Source: Candidatus Glassbacteria bacterium RIFCSPLOWO2_12_FULL_58_11
Lineage (GTDB): Bacteria > Gemmatimonadota > Glassbacteria > GWA2-58-10
Direction of reading: 5' to 3'
Assembly (NCBI GenBank): GCA_001780825.1
Contig: MFIX01000142.1
Location: forward strand, 6,505 to 11,826
DNA: 5,322 nt
Part shown: positions 1 through 5,322 of the stretch, one piece after another
Position numbering within the stretch: the first letter of the stretch is position 1
How the letters are laid out: each line of letters starts with the position of its first letter
Notes under the pieces: model-generated
Told to the model about the DNA's origin: nothing
Database searches by the model: none
The model's input: the letters and a program-made list of their open reading frames with translations, nothing else
Made by a program: the position numbers and the translations under genes

Positions 1-1213
1 CGGCCGGGGAGGCATCGATGACCCGGCTGAAGATTGTCTCGCCCGCGGCGGTCAGCACCACCCTGGCCTTCTCGTTCATTCCCGTGGGTGACCAGCCGAT
101 CCGCACCTTTTTCCCCTCCGGCTCGAGGGCCAGCGCCCCCTCCAGGTTGGCGTAGGCCCAGAGGCCGATATCGGCTACCGGGAACCAGTAATGGCTGAAA
201 ACCTTTGTCTCGCCCGGCATCAGCCAGTGGTAGTCCGGCTGGTTGTCCGAATAGGCTCCGGCCTGGGGCTCGACCAGGGGCAGGTCGTTATCAGTGAGCA
301 CTACCTCCCAGAGGCGGCCCGCCGGCGAGGTGCCGCAGAACCAGAGCTTCTTCCCGCGCACTATCTGGTGGTCCGCCCAATGCGCCAGCCCTCCACGCTC
401 CTCCGGGCTCCAGCTTCCGAAATAGTCGCTTTCCGAATCCCAGGCGAAATAGCTCGTGCCGCCCGGCGCATTCTCCCATTTGCGCAGGTCCACCCCGTTG
501 TCCAGCGGCCAGCGATAAAATTTGTGCTTGCCGTGGCCGGTGGCTATCTCCCCGGGGATCACCGCGGTAAACTGCGGAGTGCCACGCACCGCACAGTCCG
601 CCCAGTAGAGGTAGGCCTGGGGGACCGGCGTGCAGTTGAACAGCCGGACCCGGGTTTCGATCCAGGTGCGTCCCGGATGCACGGTGTTCCCTGCCGACCA
701 GCGCATGCCGTAAATATGCTCGATCTCGCCGGTCCAGACTGTCTTCGAGCCTTCGGCGTTCACCGTGATCCGCCAGTCCGAGTCGCGGAAGCCGGAGACC
801 CGGTGGCCATCCGGGAAATTCCACTCAATGCCGCCCGAGATCCAGGCCCCGGACATTCCCACCAGCGCGGGCTTGATTGTCCGCTGGTCGAATATGAACG
901 GGTAATTGCGGCTTTTGTCCCAGGCCCCGTGGAGCCTTCCGCCGATCTGCGGTAGGACCAGGGCCCGGACATACTCGTTCTCCAGCCAGAGGCCGTGATA
1001 GGTGCGCGGCTCCCGGATATCGGTCAGCTTGTCCTGCATGGTGTAGGGATAGATTCTGCCGAAACGCGGCTTCCACACCGGCAGCCGCTCCGGTTCGCCC
1101 AGGCGGTAGGCCGGAAAGCTGACCGGCGCCTCCCGGACCTGGACCTCCTCCGCGGAAAGCGCGGAGAACGAGACGGCCAGCAGGACTATTAACCGCATCC
1201 AGATCTGTTTCAC
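1..1213 (-). CDS. DUF5107-domain exported protein, C-terminus cut by window edge
   Basis: Reading the minus strand from a GTG at 1213 gives 404 codons without a stop up to the left edge, so the gene is open at its 3' end. The start is set by AGAGGA (1222-1227) 8 bases upstream; an in-frame ATG at 1198 is the alternative but lacks such a site. Residues 1-20 form a short basic, then hydrophobic leader (LIVLLAVSFSALSA) typical of Sec export. From about residue 70 the protein matches DUF5107 as I know it: LENEYVRALVLPQIGGRLHG (78-97), then KPALVGMSGAWISGGIEWNF (114-133) and QPDYHWLMPGETKVFSHYWF (325-344). Known for the family: a galactose-mutarotase-like beta-sandwich, often followed by TPR repeats, in proteins of about 1,000 residues; function not established. 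It lies 110 bases downstream of the second GH-like lipoprotein on the same strand, so a role in carbohydrate handling is inferred. Whether TPRs follow cannot be seen. Confidence 0.88.
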   Translation of the reverse strand, partial: MKQIWMRLIVLLAVSFSALSAEEVQVREAPVSFPAYRLGEPERLPVWKPRFGRIYPYTMQDKLTDIREPRTYHGLWLENEYVRALVLPQIGGRLHGAWDKSRNYPFIFDQRTIKPALVGMSGAWISGGIEWNFPDGHRVSGFRDSDWRITVNAEGSKTVWTGEIEHIYGMRWSAGNTVHPGRTWIETRVRLFNCTPVPQAYLYWADCAVRGTPQFTAVIPGEIATGHGKHKFYRWPLDNGVDLRKWENAPGGTSYFAWDSESDYFGSWSPEERGGLAHWADHQIVRGKKLWFCGTSPAGRLWEVVLTDNDLPLVEPQAGAYSDNQPDYHWLMPGETKVFSHYWFPVADIGLWAYANLEGALALEPEGKKVRIGWSPTGMNEKARVVLTAAGETIFSRVIDASPA

Positions 1214-1221
1214 AGTGAAGT

Positions 1222-1227
1222 TCCTCT
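1222..1227 (-). promoter_or_regulatory. Ribosome binding site selecting the GTG start of the DUF5107 gene
   Basis: AGAGGA on the minus strand lies 8 bases before the GTG at 1213. The later in-frame ATG (1198) has only CTGTGAAACAGATCTGG in front of it, with no purine-rich site at suitable spacing. The GTG start also gives the leader its Lys and Arg residues before the hydrophobic stretch. Confidence 0.65.
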
Positions 1228-1241
1228 TAGGATAATTAATC

Positions 1242-1269
1242 GTAGGGGCGACGCATGCGTCGCCCCTAC
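1242..1269. repeat. Perfect 28-base palindrome (GGGGCGAC-type inverted repeat)
   Basis: Each arm is GTAGGGGCGACGCA and the second arm is its exact reverse complement, centred between 1255 and 1256. It sits between the second lipoprotein gene and the DUF5107 gene. In RNA it could form a hairpin of about 12 pairs with a GCAU loop. No T-run follows on either strand, so it is not a standard intrinsic terminator. A related element with the same outer arms lies at 3089-3123. Repeats with TAGGGGCGA arms are, from memory, scattered in many environmental genomes as REP/MITE-like intergenic elements. It may instead act as an mRNA stabiliser or processing site in the operon. Confidence 0.85.
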
Positions 1270-1323
1270 ACAATTTCTATATATAATTGACAAAATACTG
1301 CGAGGTTGAGAATAGACTTTCTT

Positions 1324-3048
1324 TTACTTTTTCCCGGCCACCAGGTCGCCGAACTGCCCCAGCAGGGAGTACTTGTCCTCCCAGGTAGTGTACATCACCC
1401 CGCAGGCGCTGGGGGTCTTTTCCAGAGCCTCGAGGCAGCCGGGGACATCCTCCAGGTCATCGGCGTCGTAATAAATCGCTCCCAGCGTGCGGAAGCCCAG
1501 GCCCGAGAAATGCTCCAGGCTTTTGTCGCGCAGGCTTCTGCCCCACACCGCGATAACCAGGTCTTTCGGCACATAGTTCCAGGACCCGTCGAACAGGCCG
1601 TTCACCATGTAGTAATATTTCCCCACCCGCGGCCCGGCGTTGTGGTTGGGATCGAGCATGTCGGACCAGATAAAAACCTCGGCCTGCGGGTTGGCCTCCT
1701 TGATTATGTTGTACTGCCGGGTGATACAGTCGCTGAGAATCTGGCCCATGGTCATGTTGCGGTCGGTGCAGGCCTTGCACCAGCCGCCGTTGCGGATTTC
1801 ATCCTGGGGCAGGAAATAAGCTTTTGGCGCCAGGTGCTCCTGGATCAGGCTGACCTGCTTGCGCCAGATTTCGTATAGCTCAGGCTCGGACATACAGACT
1901 GTTATCTGATGCTTGTTCGCCGGCACTGTCATACCGTGGTAATAGCTGACCCGCAGGCGCTCGCCCGGCTTGATCCGGCCGCCCGGAAGCAGATGTATCG
2001 CAGGCCCATCATGATCGAAATAGCAGTCAAGCTGCGGATCGGACACCTCGGCGAAATCACGGCCTTCCTCATAGATGGTTCCGCTTTTCTCGCCGCGCAT
2101 GGTAAGCGGCGTGCCGGGCCGGCGCAGGATATTGGCCAGGCCGGCCTCCTCGAGCTTCAGGCCGTCCGCCCAGAACTTTGCCTCAGGCTTGGCCGCCCCG
2201 GCGAGCGCGACTTCGACTGAATCGTAACCCAGGCTGTTAAACCCGGCGCAGACCCAGGTCCAGTCACTTGTAGCGGCTACCCGGGGATCGAAACGCAGCA
2301 GCTCGCGATGGTCGCTCGCGCCATAGACAAGCAGCCGGATATTACCGTTAAAGCTGCCCCCGCGGAATTTCGTGCCATCGATATCCAGGCCCTCGGTTTT
2401 AAGCCAGAAGCCGATCCTGTACGGGCGGAAGGGCTGGACCGCCACGTTGCGGCTCACCCGGCTGGATTCGCCGCGCTTGTCGCTCAAGCTCTCGAAACGG
2501 AGCGCAGCCCGGCCCTCCTTGAACACGCTTTTGTCCGCGATAATCTTTTTATCGGAGGAGTCCGGGTACTCGAAACCCGCGGCCCGCGTGCCCTGGAGCT
2601 TCTCGAAACCTCCATTGGGAATCTCGACCAGCGGATCGCTCACCAGGCTGGCCTGGTCCACCTGGGCCACGAATAGAGCCTCGCGCACCGGCATTCCGGC
2701 GGCCAGATTTTTGTTCTGAGCCAGCCCGCTGCCATAACCCACCGAGAAGACGCTGGGGATGATCTCGAGGCGCGAATCGGCGCAAATCTTTTTCACCTCT
2801 TCCAGCCCCTTGAAATACTCGGGGCCCCTGACATCCAGGCGGTCCAGGCCGGCGGAGAGCAGGACCCCGTTGAACCCGTGTTCCGCGGCGTCCCGGGCGA
2901 CCTGGCGGAGCTGCTCCACCTGGCTGCTGTCCGCGGGATTCATGGAGACATACACCCAGCGGTAGCGGAATGGAGACTGCTCCGCGGCCGGGGAACAGGC
3001 GCCAAGCATGCCGAGCGCGGTCAGGAAAATGAAAAGCAGACGTTTCAT
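1324..3048 (-). CDS. Lipoprotein with GH20-like TIM barrel and inserted CBM4/9-like domain (paralogue 2)
   Basis: This 574-residue protein starts at an ATG with AAAGGAG (3056-3062) 7 bases upstream and ends in TAA. Residues 1-18 are a lipoprotein signal peptide with lipobox LGAC (Cys18). About residues 28-130 look like the first strands of a TIM barrel (RWVYVSMNP; GFNGVLLSAG; LEIIPSVFSVGYG). Residues 142-303 look like a CBM4/9-type jelly roll (EIPNGGFE, then RAALRFES, RIGFWLKTEG, FWADGLKLEE). The barrel resumes with a YEEGRDF-containing linker and the candidate catalytic pair D416-E417 in FLPQDEIRNGG, followed by C424-x-x-C427 and the strand VFIWSDMLDPNHN. The C-terminal strand has VMYTTWEDKY. 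An Asp-Glu pair after barrel strand 4 is how GH20, GH84 and GH123 hexosaminidases work, so glycan hydrolysis is inferred; no named family is assigned and substrate is unknown. It is a tandem copy of the upstream gene, 130 bases away. It could also be a non-catalytic glycan-binding protein. Confidence 0.85.
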   Translation of the reverse strand: MKRLLFIFLTALGMLGACSPAAEQSPFRYRWVYVSMNPADSSQVEQLRQVARDAAEHGFNGVLLSAGLDRLDVRGPEYFKGLEEVKKICADSRLEIIPSVFSVGYGSGLAQNKNLAAGMPVREALFVAQVDQASLVSDPLVEIPNGGFEKLQGTRAAGFEYPDSSDKKIIADKSVFKEGRAALRFESLSDKRGESSRVSRNVAVQPFRPYRIGFWLKTEGLDIDGTKFRGGSFNGNIRLLVYGASDHRELLRFDPRVAATSDWTWVCAGFNSLGYDSVEVALAGAAKPEAKFWADGLKLEEAGLANILRRPGTPLTMRGEKSGTIYEEGRDFAEVSDPQLDCYFDHDGPAIHLLPGGRIKPGERLRVSYYHGMTVPANKHQITVCMSEPELYEIWRKQVSLIQEHLAPKAYFLPQDEIRNGGWCKACTDRNMTMGQILSDCITRQYNIIKEANPQAEVFIWSDMLDPNHNAGPRVGKYYYMVNGLFDGSWNYVPKDLVIAVWGRSLRDKSLEHFSGLGFRTLGAIYYDADDLEDVPGCLEALEKTPSACGVMYTTWEDKYSLLGQFGDLVAGKK

Positions 3049-3088
3049 GGAGCCGCTCCTTTTTAAGTTATGCGAGCAATGGATATGC

Positions 3089-3123
3089 AGGGGCGACGTC
3101 CCGATAGAATCGGGATCGCCCCT
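3089..3123. repeat. Imperfect inverted repeat, GGGGCGA type
   Basis: Arms are AGGGGCGA (3089-3096) with TCGCCCCT (3116-3123), and inside them TCCCGAT (3099-3105) with ATCGGGA (3109-3115). A CG bulge (3097-3098) and an AGA loop (3106-3108) are unpaired. The outer arms equal those of the palindrome at 1242-1269, while the inner arms differ in sequence but still pair. It lies between the two paralogous lipoprotein genes and has no T-run after it on either strand, so an intrinsic terminator is unlikely. REP/MITE-like element or mRNA processing hairpin are the alternatives. Confidence 0.78.
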
Positions 3124-3178
3124 ACGCCATCCTTATATAAATTGAGGAAAAATGTCCGGTTAAGATTGAACAGCCTCT

Positions 3179-4876
3179 TTATTCTTTTCCCGAGACCAGG
3201 TCCCCGAAAGCTCCCAGCAGCTCATACTTTTCAAGCCAGGTGGTGTACATGATCCCGGAAGCCAGCGGGGTCTGGTCCAGCGCCGCGAGCCAGCCTTTCG
3301 GGTTTTCCAGGTCATCGGCATCGTAGTACGCCCCGGCGATTGTCCGGTAGCCCAGGCCGGAGAAATGGTCCAGGCTCTCGCGGCGCTTCTCAAAGTACCA
3401 GCAGGCGATCACCAGGTCCTTGGGCACATAGTTCCAGGAGCCGTAATAATTCTCATCCACGTGGTAGTAGTAGGGCCGCTTGTCGGAGGCGTTGTGGTTC
3501 GGGTCGAGCATGTCGGACCAGATAAAGACCTCAGCCTGGGGGTTCGCCTCGCGGATGATATTCACCTGCCGCGTGATACAGTCTCCGAGAATCTGGGCCA
3601 TCGGGATATTGCGGTCCTTGCAGGCCTTGCAATGGCCGCCGTTGCGGATTTCATCCATGTGCAGGAAATATTTCGAGGGCTCCAGGTTATCCAGGATCAG
3701 ACGGGCGTTCCGGCTCCAGATATCATAGACTTCCGGCTCGGACATGCAGACAGTCACCTGGCTGTCGTAAACATGGGTGCCGTGGTAGAAACTCACGCGC
3801 AGCCGCTCGCCTTCTTTAATCCGGCCGCCTTTAAGCAATTGGATCGAGGGTCCTTCATGGTCGAAACGGAAATTGAGGAGACTGTCGGCCAGCGGCGCGA
3901 AATCAACACCTTCTTCATACAGAACGCCGCTTATCTCCCCGCGGACAGTAACCGGGGTGCCGGGCCGCCGGAGAAGGTTGACCAGGCCGATCTCCTCGAG
4001 CCGCAGGTCATCTATCCAAATCTTGCCGCTCTGTCTCCGGGATGAGGAAACCGAGATTTCCACCCGCTCGTTGTCCCGGCTGTTGAAACCTTCCTGCACC
4101 TCGACCCAATCGCCGGTAGAGGGCATGTTGATATTGATCCACTCCAACGGGCGCCCGTCAGGCGCGGTGGCCTGCAGGCGCAAATTTCCCGAGCCGAACG
4201 GCCGGGAGGGGTCCAGCCCCGCGGATTTGACCCAGAGGCGCAGGCGGTAGAGGCGATTGGGTGTAACCGGCACCTCCGTGCTCAACCTCGGCGCTTCCAG
4301 GGTGGTGTCGCCGGGGTTCTCGAAGCGCAGGGCCGAGGCGCCCTCCCGGAAAGTCTCCTGGTCTCGGAAAACTCCCTGGCCCAGCCGTTCCGGGGCAGAA
4401 AAGCCCGCCACGCGCTCTTCCTCGTACTGCTCGAAGCCTCCATTGGGGATTTCCACCGCCGGGTCGGCCGCATGCCGCGCCTCGCCTTTTTTCACTACGA
4501 ACAAGGCCTCCCTGACCTCGATCCCCGCGGCCAGGTTACGGTTGTGGGCCAGGGCGCTGCCGCCGTAGCCGATAGAAAAGATCGAAGGTACGATTTCCAC
4601 GCCCAGCTCTCCGGCGATTGCAGCAATCTCTCTCAAGCGGCTGACATATTCCGCGGGCCGGATATCGATCTGGTCCGCGCCGCAGGAAAGCAGGATACCA
4701 TTGAGCCCGTGTTCGGAGCAAGTTTTGGCGACCGCGCGGAATTCCTCTATATCGCTGTCATCCCGCAGACTGTTCGACATATAAACCCAGCGGTAGGGAT
4801 AAACTTTGGTTTCTTTCTTTGCGCAGGCGCAGAGCGTCAGGAGGACTAGCAGGACGAAAGAGAGGGAAGTTTTCAT
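3179..4876 (-). CDS. Lipoprotein with GH20-like TIM barrel and inserted CBM4/9-like domain (paralogue 1)
   Basis: This 565-residue protein is the first gene of the leftward group. Its ATG has GGAGG (4885-4889) 8 bases upstream and its stop is TAA. The leader ends in lipobox LCAC (Cys18); Cys at -2 is unusual, but the following AKKE suits a lipoprotein tether. Domain order matches the downstream copy: barrel start at about 28-130 (RWVYMSNS, GLNGILLSCGADQIDIR, VEIVPSIFSIGYGG), CBM4/9-like insert at about 142-297 (EIPNGGFE, SALRFEN, LRLWVKSAG, IWIDDLRLEE), then the remaining barrel. The candidate catalytic pair is D408-E409 in FLHMDEIRNGG, followed by C416-x-x-C419 and FIWSDMLDPNHNA. Over residues 408-463 it shares 48 of 56 positions with residues 416-471 of the other copy. 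The Asp-Glu placement resembles substrate-assisted hexosaminidases (GH20, GH84, GH123), so an envelope glycan hydrolase is inferred with moderate confidence. Copy-specific differences cluster in the CBM and in the segment before GSWNYVPKD, which could change substrate preference. Confidence 0.86.
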   Translation of the reverse strand: MKTSLSFVLLVLLTLCACAKKETKVYPYRWVYMSNSLRDDSDIEEFRAVAKTCSEHGLNGILLSCGADQIDIRPAEYVSRLREIAAIAGELGVEIVPSIFSIGYGGSALAHNRNLAAGIEVREALFVVKKGEARHAADPAVEIPNGGFEQYEEERVAGFSAPERLGQGVFRDQETFREGASALRFENPGDTTLEAPRLSTEVPVTPNRLYRLRLWVKSAGLDPSRPFGSGNLRLQATAPDGRPLEWININMPSTGDWVEVQEGFNSRDNERVEISVSSSRRQSGKIWIDDLRLEEIGLVNLLRRPGTPVTVRGEISGVLYEEGVDFAPLADSLLNFRFDHEGPSIQLLKGGRIKEGERLRVSFYHGTHVYDSQVTVCMSEPEVYDIWSRNARLILDNLEPSKYFLHMDEIRNGGHCKACKDRNIPMAQILGDCITRQVNIIREANPQAEVFIWSDMLDPNHNASDKRPYYYHVDENYYGSWNYVPKDLVIACWYFEKRRESLDHFSGLGYRTIAGAYYDADDLENPKGWLAALDQTPLASGIMYTTWLEKYELLGAFGDLVSGKE

Positions 4877-4967
4877 GGTTGCGGCCTCCGGTTGTGAGAA
4901 AAGGTACTGGAACTGGCGGTGAAGGGAAACGTGGCTGGAAAAAAATGGAAACTCTTCGGCTTTTTAT

Positions 4968-4995
4968 TTGACAGTGTCCTCAGAAAAATAATACT
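4968..4995 (+). promoter_or_regulatory. Possible plus-strand promoter overlapping the operon promoter
   Basis: TTGACA (4968-4973) with AATACT (4990-4995) 16 bases further on is a perfect -35 with a 4 of 6 -10. Its -10 overlaps the -10 of the leftward promoter, so both could not be occupied at once. A transcript would have a leader of about 185 bases before the oxidoreductase gene. TTGACAG and CTGTCAA also form an inverted pair at 4968-4974 and 5009-5015, so the TTGACA here could be part of an operator instead. Confidence 0.3.
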
Positions 4996-5015
4996 GTCTT
5001 TTAGCGCCCTGTCAA
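4988..5015 (-). promoter_or_regulatory. Sigma70-type promoter for the leftward operon
   Basis: On the minus strand TTGACA (5010-5015) is followed after 16 bases by TATTAT (4988-4993), a perfect -35 and a 5 of 6 -10. Transcription would start near 4981, giving a leader of about 105 bases before the ATG at 4876. This is the best promoter match I found in the window for the lipoprotein genes; the shorter gaps at 3049-3178 and 1214-1323 show nothing as good, which supports one operon. Sigma factor preferences of this organism are unknown. Confidence 0.55.
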
Positions 5016-5188
5016 GGCGGGAGAGTGAATAACTAAAAAGTGACAAATTATAGTGGTTGGACCTTCTTGGATCGCTCGCTGAATTTGCTTTTAAAACACG
5101 GCTTAAAGTCTTATTATAAAAATGTCCTCAGTCTGATTATTAATCCTCATTACTTCCCTTCGCAGCAAATTTCAACGGGAGGCCCGTG

Positions 5189-5322
5189 ATGAAAACCCAT
5201 AAAGTCGGTATCGCCGGGTTCGGCTGGGTGGCCGGTGCGCACCTGAAATCCCTGGCCGCCCTCGAGGAATTCCAGCCTACGGCTATTCTCTCCCGCCGCA
5301 AGCTCGACCCCAAACAGATCAA
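5189..5322 (+). CDS. Gfo/Idh/MocA-family oxidoreductase, N-terminus only
   Basis: The first 44 codons are visible and the gene runs off the right edge. GGGAGG (5177-5182) lies 6 bases before the ATG at 5189; a GTG directly in front (5186) is in frame but too close to that site. The protein begins MKTHKVGIAGFGWVAGAHLK, a Rossmann first strand with the GxGxxxxxH pattern, then helix and second strand (PTAILSRR). This is the usual NAD(P)-binding start of Gfo/Idh/MocA proteins, cytoplasmic dehydrogenases or redox-assisted hydrolases of sugars and inositols of roughly 330-450 residues. No leader is seen, so it is cytoplasmic. Its head-to-head position with envelope glycan genes suggests a step in the same sugar pathway, which is inference. 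The catalytic domain and its Lys motif are outside the window, so the substrate cannot be named. Confidence 0.8.
   Translation, partial: MKTHKVGIAGFGWVAGAHLKSLAALEEFQPTAILSRRKLDPKQI

Larger units (their letters stand above)
1242..4876 (-). other. Tandem duplication: two gene-plus-3'-flank units
   Basis: Unit 1 is 3089-4876 and unit 2 is 1242-3048. Each holds a lipoprotein gene of the same architecture followed by a similar AT-rich tail and a GGGGCGA inverted repeat. The distance from the repeat (last base of CCTAC) to the stop codon is 54 bases in unit 2 and 53 in unit 1. The tails align: CTATATATAATTGA in one, CTTATATAAATTGA in the other, then GGTTGAGAATAGA against GGTTAAGATTGAA. The matching flanks show that more than the coding region was copied. 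Divergence in the CBM and signal peptides shows that the event is not very recent. Confidence 0.75.
4877..5188. promoter_or_regulatory. Divergent intergenic region, 312 bases, no gene
   Basis: This AT-rich stretch separates the leftward lipoprotein operon from the rightward oxidoreductase gene. I find no convincing small ORF, tRNA or intrinsic terminator. It holds a good minus-strand promoter (4988-5015), a weaker plus-strand TTGACA (4968-4973), a 9-base direct repeat TGTCCTCAG at 4975-4983 and 5123-5131, and a -10-like TATTATAAA at 5112-5120 without a good -35. The layout suits shared regulation of both transcripts. Confidence 0.6.

Noticed and set aside
191..955. Plus-strand ORF of 254 codons opposite the DUF5107 gene
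   Set aside because: The minus-strand frame carries clear DUF5107 motifs and a leader through the whole interval; the plus translation is low-complexity Ala/Arg/Pro-rich with no recognisable domain.
1242..1269. Intrinsic terminator between paralogue 2 and the DUF5107 gene
   Set aside because: The hairpin is strong but on the minus strand it is followed by GATTAATTATCC rather than a T-run, and the next gene begins only 28 bases on with its own ribosome binding site.
1287..1316. Plus-strand TTGACA as an antisense promoter into paralogue 2
   Set aside because: The sequence at the -10 distance is GAATAG or AATAGA, a poor match, and the matching tail at 3133-3160 has TTGAGG instead.
1242..3123. 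CRISPR array made of the two GGGGCGA repeats
   Set aside because: Only two diverged copies about 1.8 kb apart with genes between them, no spacers and no cas genes.
3365..4045. Long plus-strand ORF (226 codons) antisense to paralogue 1, with a similar antisense ORF at 1306-1878 in paralogue 2
   Set aside because: The two antisense translations resemble each other only because the sense strands are paralogous and GC-rich. Neither has a ribosome binding site or family match, while the sense frames carry leaders, lipoboxes and domains.
5140..5322. Minus-strand ORF opposite the oxidoreductase start
   Set aside because: The plus frame has a well-placed GGGAGG site and the GxGxxxxxH Rossmann motif; the minus translation has no recognisable features.

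Overview
The window is GC-rich and looks like accessory carbohydrate metabolism from an uncultured, environmental Gram-negative bacterium. Planctomycetota, Latescibacterota/KSB1-like lineages or the Fibrobacterota-Bacteroidota side are guesses from the gene families, not shown by the sequence. Two lipoproteins with lipobox cysteines and a Sec-type leader on a third protein point to a cell with an outer membrane that handles glycans at its surface or in the periplasm.

Layout: three genes run leftward (minus strand), probably as one operon, and one gene runs rightward from the other side of a 312-base divergent intergenic region. In transcription order the leftward genes are a 565-residue lipoprotein (4876 to 3179), a 574-residue paralogue of it (3048 to 1324), and an exported DUF5107 protein that starts at a GTG at 1213 and leaves the window on the left (404 residues visible). 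The rightward gene starts at 5189 and shows only its first 44 residues, the NAD(P)-binding start of a Gfo/Idh/MocA-family oxidoreductase.

The two lipoproteins are the centrepiece. Each appears to be a TIM-barrel glycoside-hydrolase-like enzyme with an Asp-Glu pair (as in GH20, GH84 and GH123) and a CBM4/9-like jelly roll inserted after the first barrel strands. A strictly conserved C-x-x-C lies just after the Asp-Glu pair. I cannot assign either protein to a named family. They arose by tandem duplication: the 3' flank of each gene also matches, including a GGGGCGA-type inverted repeat placed 54 and 53 bases beyond the two stop codons.

Working model (inference): the two paralogues bind and cleave, or otherwise process, a glycan at the envelope. 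The DUF5107 protein, which has a galactose-mutarotase-like beta-sandwich, assists or acts on the products, and the divergent oxidoreductase works on a released sugar in the cytoplasm. The leftward genes have a good sigma70-type promoter in the intergenic region.
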